A model generated the notes under the pieces. That model was not told where the DNA came from. It saw only the letters and a program-made list of their open reading frames with translations, and did not search any database. Below, piece by piece: positions 17,572 through 25,654 of a DNA stretch of 64,000 nt (within the stretch, counting starts at the first letter, position 1; every line of letters starts with the position of its first letter). The translations under genes and the position numbers were made by a program. The stretch comes from Alphaproteobacteria bacterium. GTDB lineage: Bacteria; Pseudomonadota; Alphaproteobacteria; CACIAM-22H2. Where the stretch lies: positions 372,001 to 436,000 of the forward strand of contig JAFKFM010000009.1 of the NCBI GenBank assembly GCA_017308135.1, read 5' to 3'.

Positions 17572-18569
17572 GCGTCACCTTCGAACACGCCGGCGTGAAC
17601 GAACAAGCCGGGTGCGCCGCCCGAATGCAGGAACAGCGCGTCGGCGGTTTTCGGAATGCGCCCGTCGGCGAGACCGGCGATCAAGCCCGCCAGCGCCTTG
17701 CCGCTATAGACCGGATCGAGCACCAGCCCTTGCGTGCGGCCCGCAAGGCGCACGGCGGCGATGGATTCGGGCGACGGCACGCCATAGCCGGGGCCGGTCA
17801 TCTCGATCATGTCGAAATCGTTCTCGGCAAGGCGGGTGGAAATGCCGAGCACCTCGGCGCCGCGCGCGGCGACATCGACGATCCACGGCCGCAAACGCGA
17901 TGCCGGTTGCTGCACCGATACGCCGACAAGGCGCGGGCCAAGCCCGCGATGTTTGAAGCCCAGCGCCAGCCCGGCGAGCGTCAAGGACGAGCCGCAGGCG
18001 ACGACCATATGCGTCGCCGTATCGCCGCCCTGTTCGAGAATTTCGTCCGCCCCTTGCGCCCAGGCGGCGACACCCAAACCCGCCGTGTCGCCGGTGAGTT
18101 GGACGATCAGCGGCTTTCGGCCCTTGGCACGCGCCGCGTCCGCGATCTCGTCGAGCTTGGCGCGGATCGCCGGGTCCCACGGATCGGTCAAATCCGTGAA
18201 TGTGACCTCGGCACCGAAGACGTGATCGAGCAGCAGATTGCCGATGCGCGGGCTGCCGGGTTTTCCGCGCAACAACAGCGCGCAACCCAAGCCGATCTTG
18301 GCGGCCGAGCCCGACAGCGCGCGGCAGAAATTCGATTGCGCGGCGGCGGTGGAAATCACCATGTCCGCGCCCTTGGCTTTGGCGTCGCCCAGGATCAATT
18401 CGATCTGGCGCAGCTTGTTGCCGCCGAACGCCGCGCCGGCCAGATCTTCGCGCTTGATCCGCAACGATGCCGCGCCGATCGCGGCGGCAAGGCGGGGTGC
18501 CGCCTCAATGGGCGTGGGGAAACGCGCCAAATCGACGCGCGGGAGGACCGTTTTCGCCAGGGCTTCCAT
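17568..18569 (-). CDS. D-cysteine desulfhydrase / ACC-deaminase-like PLP enzyme
   Basis: A 333-residue fold-type II PLP enzyme. The lysine that binds PLP lies in RIKREDLAGAAFGGNKLRQ near residue 52. The STAAAQSNFCRA segment and the phosphate-binding VACGSSLTLAGLALG stretch near 190 match the D-cysteine desulfhydrase/ACC deaminase family. Members eliminate H2S or ammonia from D-cysteine and related amino acids; several act on other D-amino acids, so substrate is uncertain. First gene of a two-gene operon with the deacylase (ATGA at 17568-17571). It is divergent from the small membrane protein at 18657. Confidence 0.85.
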   Translation of the reverse strand: MEALAKTVLPRVDLARFPTPIEAAPRLAAAIGAASLRIKREDLAGAAFGGNKLRQIELILGDAKAKGADMVISTAAAQSNFCRALSGSAAKIGLGCALLLRGKPGSPRIGNLLLDHVFGAEVTFTDLTDPWDPAIRAKLDEIADAARAKGRKPLIVQLTGDTAGLGVAAWAQGADEILEQGGDTATHMVVACGSSLTLAGLALGFKHRGLGPRLVGVSVQQPASRLRPWIVDVAARGAEVLGISTRLAENDFDMIEMTGPGYGVPSPESIAAVRLAGRTQGLVLDPVYSGKALAGLIAGLADGRIPKTADALFLHSGGAPGLFVHAGVFEGDA

Positions 18570-18656
18570 AGGTTTGAATTAAACCAATGCACGCCCCACG
18601 GCAACGCATGCAAGGCGGTATTGCGGCGCGCGCAACGGGCCGCCAGACTGGCGGGC

Positions 18657-19091
18657 ATGAGCGACGCCCCCCTCGTCTTCTACGCGACATCGCTGGCGGC
18701 ACGGCTGGCGGCGGGGGCGTTCGGGCTTGCCGCCATCGCGGGCGGGGTGGCGCTGCTGCGGGGGGCCGCGTCGGTGTGGATCGCCGGCGCGCTGATCGCG
18801 GGCGGGGCGGCGGTTGCGCTCTACGGCTTCGTCACGCGCGAAGTGTCGCTGACGGGCGCCACGCTTCGCTGCGGCACGTCCGACCGCATGATCGCGCTTG
18901 GCGAATTCACCGACGTGCGCGAAACGACGCGCACCGACCGGGGCCCGCGCAACGAATTCCGGGGCGAACGCGTGCAGCTGGTCCTCACCGGCCCTGACGG
19001 CCGGACCGAGACCTGCCAGCTTTATCATCGCCTCGCCCCCGCCGAGCGGGAACGCCTGCTCGCCGAAATCCGGGCGCGATTGCGCGCGTGA
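18657..19091 (+). CDS. Small membrane protein with a possible PH-like domain
   Basis: A 144-residue protein of unknown function. Two hydrophobic helices (about 10-32 and 38-60) form a hairpin, followed by a soluble part beginning REVSLTGATLRCGTSDRMIAL and ending in a basic amphipathic stretch, AERERLLAEIRARLRA. The soluble part has the strand pattern of bacterial PH-like membrane proteins, but this is a weak resemblance. It is followed after one base by the convergent oxidoreductase stop. Confidence 0.6.
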   Translation: MSDAPLVFYATSLAARLAAGAFGLAAIAGGVALLRGAASVWIAGALIAGGAAVALYGFVTREVSLTGATLRCGTSDRMIALGEFTDVRETTRTDRGPRNEFRGERVQLVLTGPDGRTETCQLYHRLAPAERERLLAEIRARLRA

Positions 19092-19092
19092 G

Positions 19093-20091
19093 CTACGCCG
19101 CCGCGCGCGTTTTCTGCATCACGTCGGCGATGATCTCGAACGAGCGCAGGCGTTTGGCGAAATCGAACATGTCGGAGACGATCATCAACTCGTCCGCTTG
19201 GGTGCGCGCGACGAACGCGTCGATACCTTTTCGCACCGTTTCCGGCCCGCCCATGATGCTGGCCCCCAGCATCTGCATGGCGTGCGCTTTCTCCTGCGGC
19301 GTCCAATAGGTCTCGATATCATCGATCGGCGGCTTGGTCGGCTCGCGCACGCCCCGGAACATATCCGCGACCGACATCTGCTTCGACGTCGCCAGATAGC
19401 GCGCCTCCGCGTCGCTCTCGGCCGCGAAGATATTCACGCCGACCAGCGCATAGGGCTTCGCCAATGTGTCGGACGGCTTGAAACGTTCGCGATAGATTTG
19501 CAGCGCCCGATCCAGCATCTGCGGGGCGAAATGCGAGGCGAAGCCGAAGGGAAGCCCCAGCTCCGCCGCCAATTGCGCGCCGTAGAGGCTCGATCCCAAA
19601 ATCCACAGCGGCACGTTCGTGCCCGCCCCCGGCACCGCCTCGATCCGCTGGCCCGGCTGGACGGGGCCGAGGAAGGCCTGAAGTTCGAGCACGTCTTGCG
19701 GGAAATTCTCGGCACTTTCGGGATCGCGCCGAAGGGCGCGCAATGTCATTTGATCGGTGCCGGGCGCGCGGCCGAGGCCCAAATCGATGCGGCCGGGGAA
19801 CAGCGTTTCCAGCGTGCCGAATTGTTCGGCGATCACATAAGGCGCGTGGTTGGGCAGCATGATCCCGCCCGCACCGACGCGGATCGTTTTCGTGCCCGCC
19901 GCGATATGGGCGATCACCACCGACGTCGCGGCCGTGCTGACCGAGGGCATGTTGTGATGCTCGGCGACCCAAATGCGCTTATAGCCCCAATTTTCGGCGT
20001 GCTGGGCCAAAGCGCGCGCATCGTCCAGGGCCGCACGCCGGTCCGAGCCCTGCCGGACGCGGCCAAGTTCGAGAATGGACAATTGAACCAC
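19093..20091 (-). CDS. Luciferase-like (LLM class) flavin-dependent oxidoreductase
   Basis: A 332-residue bacterial-luciferase-like protein, FMN- or F420-dependent in this superfamily. Typical segments are LSILELGRVRQG at the start, RIWVAEHHNMPSVSTAATSV near 48, RVGAGGIMLPNHAPYVIAEQFG and GRIDLGLGRAPGTD. The start GTG 20089-20091 is chosen because AAGGA lies eight bases upstream; the frame stays open further but matches nothing. Flavin monooxygenase-type oxidation is likely, substrate unknown. It stands alone, divergent from tRNA-Thr. Confidence 0.88.
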   Translation of the reverse strand: MVQLSILELGRVRQGSDRRAALDDARALAQHAENWGYKRIWVAEHHNMPSVSTAATSVVIAHIAAGTKTIRVGAGGIMLPNHAPYVIAEQFGTLETLFPGRIDLGLGRAPGTDQMTLRALRRDPESAENFPQDVLELQAFLGPVQPGQRIEAVPGAGTNVPLWILGSSLYGAQLAAELGLPFGFASHFAPQMLDRALQIYRERFKPSDTLAKPYALVGVNIFAAESDAEARYLATSKQMSVADMFRGVREPTKPPIDDIETYWTPQEKAHAMQMLGASIMGGPETVRKGIDAFVARTQADELMIVSDMFDFAKRLRSFEIIADVMQKTRAAA

Positions 20092-20220
20092 GTGACTATT
20101 CCTTTCGGCCGCCGGATCGCCCCTATAAGTGGCTACGGGCTTCCCCAAAGACAAGGCGGCTGCGGGGGGCTTTACACGGGGCCGGCGGATACGGCACAAC
20201 GCCCCTCGACGAGGCAGGAT

Positions 20221-20295
20221 GCCGGGTTAGCTCAGCGGTAGAGCAGCGGTTTTGTAAACCGAAGGTCGGGGGTTCAATCCCCTCACCCGGCACCA
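20221..20295 (+). tRNA. tRNA-Thr (anticodon TGT)
   Basis: A full cloverleaf: acceptor GCCGGGT (20221-20227) pairs with ACCCGGC (20285-20291). The D-arm is GCTC/GAGC, the anticodon loop TTTGTAA gives TGT, and the T-arm has GGTTCAATCC. The CCA end is encoded at 20293-20295. Confidence 0.96.
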
Positions 20296-20321
20296 GCGCC
20301 GCCCTTGCGGGAGACGACGCA

Positions 20322-21032
20322 ATGTCCGAATTCGGTCTCTCGGCAGCGCAGGTCGCGGCCCTCGACACGCCCATTCTGACGGCGTTGAAAACATCGCATC
20401 GCGGGCTGGCGCTGAACGGGCGTTTCGTCTCGCGCTACCCCGCCGAGATCGCGCCCTTCGCCGCCTTCCACGCGGAGACGCCGGCGGCGCATGACGAATT
20501 GCGGGACTTCGCCAAACTCGGCCCGGTCGCTTTGCTCTACCCCGATATTGGCGCGCCCGCCCCGATCGCGGGGCTCGAGACCAAGCTCGCCGCCAAGGTC
20601 ATGCAGATGATCGCGACGATCCCGGCCGCAGCACCGCCGGGTTTCGCGCCCGAAACCTTGGGCGTGGCGGACGCGCCTGCGATGCTGGAACTGACCGCGC
20701 TGACCAAGCCCGGTCCGTTCTTCGCGCGCACCCACGAACTCGGCCGCTATATCGGGATACGCATCGACGGGCGGCTCGCCGCCATGGCGGGCGAACGGAT
20801 GCGCCCGCAAGGCTTCACCGAGATCAGCGCCGTCTGCGTCCATCCCGATTTTCGCGGCCAAGGCCATGCTTTGGCGCTGGTCAAATCTTTGATGGGCAGC
20901 ATCGCGGCGCGCGGCGAACGGCCGTTCCTCCATCTCTATGCCGACAATCCGGGGGCGCGCGCGTTGTACGAGCGCCTCGGCTTCGTGCCGCGCCAAACCT
21001 TCGAGTTCCGGGTGATGGCCGCCCCCGCCTAA
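20322..21032 (+). CDS. GNAT-family N-acetyltransferase (FR47-like)
   Basis: A 236-residue protein whose C-terminal half is a GNAT fold. AAMAGERMRPQGFTEISAVC is followed by VHPDFRGQGHALALVKSL, the acetyl-CoA-binding R/Q-x-x-G-x-G/A type motif near 173, and by NPGARALYERLGF. The N-terminal 110 residues lack a clear motif, as in FR47-type members. It lies 26 bp after tRNA-Thr and may be cotranscribed with it. Acceptor substrate unknown. Confidence 0.88.
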   Translation: MSEFGLSAAQVAALDTPILTALKTSHRGLALNGRFVSRYPAEIAPFAAFHAETPAAHDELRDFAKLGPVALLYPDIGAPAPIAGLETKLAAKVMQMIATIPAAAPPGFAPETLGVADAPAMLELTALTKPGPFFARTHELGRYIGIRIDGRLAAMAGERMRPQGFTEISAVCVHPDFRGQGHALALVKSLMGSIAARGERPFLHLYADNPGARALYERLGFVPRQTFEFRVMAAPA

Positions 21033-21112
21033 ACGGAACCGTCACCCCGACGCGATATTGTGGAAACCACCGCGCGTGGTAACATAACTGCAATAATAGG
21101 GGGCTTTCACGA

Positions 21113-22348
21113 ATGGACGGAACGACGCCGCAGGCGCCCACGCCTGCTGTCATGGCGGCACTGGCCGCCTATCAACCGGGGCGTTCGCTGCCCCAAGCGC
21201 TTTATACCTCGCCCGAAGCCTTCGCCGCCGATATGGCGAAGATCCACCGCAAGCATTGGCTGTTCGCGGGCTACGGGTTCGAGATTCCCAATCCCGGCGA
21301 TTGGTTCGTCTACACGGTCGCGGGGTCGGAGATCGTGTTCGCGCGCGGGCGCGACATGAAAGTGCGCGGCTTCCACAATGTGTGCCGCCATCGCGGCTCG
21401 CGCATTTGCCTGGAAGGCCACGGCCACAGCTCCGTCCTCGCCTGCCCCTATCACAAATGGAGCTACGGGCTCGACGGTGCGCTGCTGCTCGACACCGCCA
21501 AGGAATTCGGCGTGCCGAAATCCGAACTGGGCCTGAAGCAAGTCGCGGTCGCCGATGCGGGCGGCTTGCTGTTCTTCTCGATCGCCGAGAACCCGCCGGA
21601 CTTCTCCGAAGCCGTCGAAACAATCGGCCGCAAGATGAAGCCGCACGCCCTGCACCGCGTGAAGATCGCGCATCAGGCCGAATATCGCGTGAAGGCGAAT
21701 TGGAAGGTCGTGTTCGAGAACAACCGCGAGTGCTATCACTGCCCGACCAACCACGCGGAATATAACCTGACCGCTTACGACGTCGAACGCGACCGCGCGG
21801 TGATGGACCCGGCCTTGCTGCCCGCGATCGAAGCGATCGTCGCCAAGGCCAACGAACGCTTCGCCGCGTTGGGCTACGACACGGGCGACGCCAGCTCCAA
21901 CATGACCGGCAAGAACTGGCGCTGCCATCGCACACCGCTGAAGGAAGGCTTCGTCACCCAATCGCTGGACGGCAAGCCGGTCTCGCGCCTGATGGGCGAC
22001 GTCAAGGAATGGGACAGCGGCACGCTGCGCTGCACGGTGTTCCCGAATTTCTGGCAGCACACCAATTGCGACTACGCGTGTGCGGCGCGCCTCACGCCGA
22101 TCTCCGCCAACGAGACGCTCGTGCGCGGCTATTGGCTGGTCGACAAGGACGCGGTCGAAGGCAAGGACTACGAGCTGCCGCGCCTCCTGGAAATGTGGGA
22201 CGCGACGAATTCCCAGGATTGGGTGATCTGCGAAAACCAGCAGGCCGGCATTTCCTCGCCCGCTTACGAGCCCGGCCCCTATTCCACCTTGCGCGAACGG
22301 AACGTGGCGCATTTCGTCGACTGGTATCTGGGAGAAATGCGTGGCTGA
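21113..22348 (+). CDS. Rieske non-heme iron oxygenase, glycine-betaine-demethylase (GbcA)-like
   Basis: A 411-residue oxygenase alpha subunit. Rieske ligands are C91 and H93 (CRHRGS) and C111 and H114 (CPYHKW). The mononuclear iron site is H209 and H214 (ECYHCPTNH) with D369. The downstream flavoprotein resembles dimethylglycine/sarcosine dehydrogenases, and the two overlap by 8 bp. By analogy with GbcA this enzyme would demethylate a quaternary amine such as glycine betaine, stachydrine or carnitine-derived compounds. The ferredoxin reductase it would need (GbcB-like) is not in the window. Cytoplasmic. Confidence 0.87.
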   Translation: MDGTTPQAPTPAVMAALAAYQPGRSLPQALYTSPEAFAADMAKIHRKHWLFAGYGFEIPNPGDWFVYTVAGSEIVFARGRDMKVRGFHNVCRHRGSRICLEGHGHSSVLACPYHKWSYGLDGALLLDTAKEFGVPKSELGLKQVAVADAGGLLFFSIAENPPDFSEAVETIGRKMKPHALHRVKIAHQAEYRVKANWKVVFENNRECYHCPTNHAEYNLTAYDVERDRAVMDPALLPAIEAIVAKANERFAALGYDTGDASSNMTGKNWRCHRTPLKEGFVTQSLDGKPVSRLMGDVKEWDSGTLRCTVFPNFWQHTNCDYACAARLTPISANETLVRGYWLVDKDAVEGKDYELPRLLEMWDATNSQDWVICENQQAGISSPAYEPGPYSTLRERNVAHFVDWYLGEMRG

Positions 22349-24764
22349 CATTCCGGCGCAGGCCCGCATCGTCGTCATCGGCGGCGGTGCGATCGGCTGC
22401 TCGATCGCCTATCACCTCGCCAAGCTCGGCGAGCGCGATGTCGTCGTTCTCGAAAAAGCGGCGTTGACCCACGGGTCGACCTGGCATGCGGCGGGCCTCG
22501 TCGGGCAGTTGCGTTCCAAGCGCAATTTGACGCGCCTGATGCAGTATTCCGCGCGCCTCTACGCGACGCTGGAGGAGGAAACCGGCCAAGCGGTCGAGTG
22601 GAAACCGGTCGGTTCATTGCGGCTCGCGTCGTCCGAAGAACGCTGGTCGGAACTGAAACGCATGGCGACGACCGCGCGCAGTTTCGATTTCGAACTTCAT
22701 ACGCTGTCGATCAAGGAAGCCGTCGATAAATTCCCGCTGATCGATCCCAAAGGTGTGGTCGGCGCGGTGTGGGTGCCGAATGACGGCTCGGTCGATCCGT
22801 CGAGCCTGACGCAAGCCTATGCGCGCGGCGCCAAGAAGGGCGGCGTGAAATTCATCGAAGGGATTCGCGTCACCGGCTTCGGATCGAAGGATCGGCGCAT
22901 CACCAGCGTGCGTACCGACAAGGGCGACATCGCGTGCGAGATCGTGGTCAACGCCGCCGGCATTTGGGCGCGCGACGTGGCGAAATTCGCGGGCGTGTCC
23001 GTCCCCGCCGGCGCGGTCGAGCACCAATACCTGATCACCGAGAAGCGCGACGACATGCCCAAGGGCCTGCCGACATTGCGCGACCCCGACAACATCTTCT
23101 ATCTGAAGCCCGAGCCGAGGGCGCTCGCCATCGGCGGCTGGGAACAGGGCACGCCGACCTTCGGCGCCGGCGGCATGAATTTCGATTTCGGGCGCGAGTT
23201 GCTGCCGCCCAACCAAGATCGCCTGGAAGCCTTCGTGCTGCCGGCGGCCGAACGCTTGCCGATCCTCAACGAGATCGGCATTCGCACCGTGATCAACGGG
23301 CCGATTCCGATTTCGCCCGACGGCGAGCCGATTCTGGGCTTGGCGCCGGAGCGCGACAATTTCTACGTCGCGTGCGGCTTCACCTCGGGTATTGCGGCCT
23401 CCGGCGGTGCGGGCAAGGCGATGGCCGAGTGGATCGTCGCGGGCGAACCGTCGATGGATTTGTGGGCGTTCGACGTGCGCCGCTTCGGCAAGCATCACAT
23501 GTCGGCCAAGTATCTCGCCGAGCGCAGCGTCGACGCCTATTGGCGTTACTACCAGATCCATTACCCGGTCGAGGAGCTTGAGTCCGCGCGCGGCGGGCGG
23601 CGCAGCCCGCTTTACGACAAGCTCAAAGCGCAAGGTGCCGTGTTCGGCTCGCGCTTCGGCTGGGAGCGCGCGAATTGGTTCGCACCTAAGGGCACGGAAG
23701 CCGTCGACAAGCCGTCTTTCGAATCGCGCCCGAATTGGTTCAATGCGATCGCCGCCGAGTGCAAAGCCGCGCGCGAACGCGCGGTGATGATCGACCAATC
23801 CTCGTTCTCGAAATTCGAGATCACGGGGCCCGGCGCCTTCGCCGCCGTGCAGCGTTTGGCGGCCAACGAAATCGACAAGCCTTCCGGCAGCTTGATCTAC
23901 ACGCAGCTGTGCAATTCGCGCGGCGGGATCGAGGCCGATCTGACTTTCGCGCGCCTCGACGAGAACCGCTTCTACATGGTCACGGGCAGCGCCTTCGGCG
24001 TGCGCGACCGCGCCTGGATCGAGAAGAATCTGCCGCGCGACGGCTCGGTCACGTTGACCGATGTGACGTCGGCGCGCGCCGTGATCAATCTCGGCGGCCC
24101 GCGCTCGCGCGATATCCTGGCCAAGGTCGCGGATGGCGACGTGTCGAACGCGGCGTTCCCCTATATGACCGCGCAGGAAATCCGCATCGGCTTCGCGCCG
24201 GTGCTGGCGTTGCGCGTGACGTATCTGGGCGAGCTCGGCTGGGAACTGCACATGCCGGTCGAATACGCCGCGCATGTTTACGAACTCCTGCAAGCGGCCG
24301 GTGCCGAATTCGGCGTGGCGAATGCCGGCTATCGCGCGATCGAATCTTTGCGTCTCGAGAAACGCTATCTCTATTGGGGCGCGGATATCACGCCCGATTA
24401 CACGCCTTACGAAGCGGGCTTAGGATTCTGCGTGGCGCTCGGCAAGAAATCCGATTTCATCGGCCGCGCGGCGCTGGAGAAAGCCAAAGCCGAGGGCGTC
24501 AAACGCAAGCTGATCGTGCTGACGGTCGACGCGCCCGTGCAGCTCTATGGTGGCGAGACGATTTTGCGCGGCGGCAAGACGCTGGGCACGGCGTCGTCCG
24601 GCGGCTGGGGCCACACGATCGGCAAAGGCATTCTGTTCGGCTATGTGCCCGCCGACGAAGCCCAGCACCGCGATTGGGAGATCGAGTCCTTCACCCAGCG
24701 CCATGCGGCCGTGCGCATCGACGGGGCGGCGGTCGATCCCAAACGCGCGAAGATTTTGGCTTAG
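22341..24764 (+). CDS. FAD-dependent dimethylglycine/sarcosine dehydrogenase-like protein with GcvT domain
   Basis: An 807-residue flavoprotein. The N-terminal dinucleotide-binding motif VVIGGGAIGCSIAYHLAKLG is at residues 11-30, the DAO domain reaches about 370, then comes an FAO_M-like linker (370-430) and a folate-binding GcvT domain with its C-terminal barrel (430-800). It oxidises N-methyl groups and passes formaldehyde to tetrahydrofolate. GTG 22341 has GGAGA upstream and lies inside the Rieske gene. Together they would perform successive demethylations of a betaine. TAG overlaps the response-regulator stop (TTAG 24761-24764). Confidence 0.9.
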   Translation: MADIPAQARIVVIGGGAIGCSIAYHLAKLGERDVVVLEKAALTHGSTWHAAGLVGQLRSKRNLTRLMQYSARLYATLEEETGQAVEWKPVGSLRLASSEERWSELKRMATTARSFDFELHTLSIKEAVDKFPLIDPKGVVGAVWVPNDGSVDPSSLTQAYARGAKKGGVKFIEGIRVTGFGSKDRRITSVRTDKGDIACEIVVNAAGIWARDVAKFAGVSVPAGAVEHQYLITEKRDDMPKGLPTLRDPDNIFYLKPEPRALAIGGWEQGTPTFGAGGMNFDFGRELLPPNQDRLEAFVLPAAERLPILNEIGIRTVINGPIPISPDGEPILGLAPERDNFYVACGFTSGIAASGGAGKAMAEWIVAGEPSMDLWAFDVRRFGKHHMSAKYLAERSVDAYWRYYQIHYPVEELESARGGRRSPLYDKLKAQGAVFGSRFGWERANWFAPKGTEAVDKPSFESRPNWFNAIAAECKAARERAVMIDQSSFSKFEITGPGAFAAVQRLAANEIDKPSGSLIYTQLCNSRGGIEADLTFARLDENRFYMVTGSAFGVRDRAWIEKNLPRDGSVTLTDVTSARAVINLGGPRSRDILAKVADGDVSNAAFPYMTAQEIRIGFAPVLALRVTYLGELGWELHMPVEYAAHVYELLQAAGAEFGVANAGYRAIESLRLEKRYLYWGADITPDYTPYEAGLGFCVALGKKSDFIGRAALEKAKAEGVKRKLIVLTVDAPVQLYGGETILRGGKTLGTASSGGWGHTIGKGILFGYVPADEAQHRDWEIESFTQRHAAVRIDGAAVDPKRAKILA

Positions 24765-25522
24765 GCGGCGAGCTCGCGCGCGACGCCGACCAGGCGTGCG
24801 CCGTTGATCGGCTTTTGCAGGATACGATCGGCACCGAGCCGGTCGGCGGCTTGCAGCGTCGTCGATGCCTCCATCCGGCCTTCGAGCCCGGCGGAGACCG
24901 CCAGAATCTTCGTGCCGCGCCAGCCGCGCCGCACCACGCGGATCGCTTCGATCCCGCTGATGCCCGGCATGAAGATGTCGATGATCGCGAGATCGACGCC
25001 GATCGCTTCGGGCGATTCCAGTGCGGCGTCGAAGGTTTCATATGCGAAGATTTCGTAGCCCGCCTTTGCGAGCACGGCGCAATAGATCTCGCGCACCGTC
25101 GCCGTATCGTCGACGATGATCGCGCGGCGCGCGCGTTTGGCCTGGCCGAAGCCCTTTTTCGCCAGTGCCGTCAGCAGTGCGGCGGGATCGGAACCCGGCA
25201 TCAAAATGGCGACGGCGCCGATGGCGCGCGCGTGATCGAGATGGATCCGATCCGACGAATCGGCGCCGGGCGGCAAGGCGAGCACGGCGGCGGCGTGGGG
25301 GCGGATCTCCGCCAGCAAGTCGAGGAACTTGACCGCATCGGCGATCGGCAGGCTGGCATCGATAATGACGAAGCGCGTGTCGGGATCGCCGGCATTGGCG
25401 AGAGCGCCCGTCACGCTGGCCGCGCGCAGCGCGGTATGGCCGAAAATCGCCAACGCCTCGTCGATCCCCCCGCAGGGGCCGAGCAGCAAAATCGGGCCTA
25501 AAGTGACTTTCTGGGCGGGCAT
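24761..25522 (-). CDS. Response regulator with a degenerate and an intact receiver domain
   Basis: 253 residues in two receiver-like halves. The C-terminal receiver (133-253) is complete: acidic pair D138-D139, phosphoacceptor D182 in IIDIFMPG, S210 and K237 in ILQKPI. The N-terminal half (8-125) has the receiver spacing and D55 (VIIDASLP) but no acidic pair near its start, so it is probably a pseudo-receiver. There is no DNA-binding output. ATG 25520-25522 has GGAGG five bases upstream. No kinase gene is nearby; the partner is unknown. Confidence 0.8.
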   Translation of the reverse strand: MPAQKVTLGPILLLGPCGGIDEALAIFGHTALRAASVTGALANAGDPDTRFVIIDASLPIADAVKFLDLLAEIRPHAAAVLALPPGADSSDRIHLDHARAIGAVAILMPGSDPAALLTALAKKGFGQAKRARRAIIVDDTATVREIYCAVLAKAGYEIFAYETFDAALESPEAIGVDLAIIDIFMPGISGIEAIRVVRRGWRGTKILAVSAGLEGRMEASTTLQAADRLGADRILQKPINGARLVGVARELAA

Positions 25523-25654
25523 AACGACCTCCGCCGCCCATAAGCCATACGAAGCTGAAGCCAAGCTTTCGCCGCAGCGCAAAAATTCCGTCTTTTCCCC
25601 TTTGGGCCGCGAATCTGTATGATTCGCCGTAAGAAATCCGGCCGGGAGAATTTC

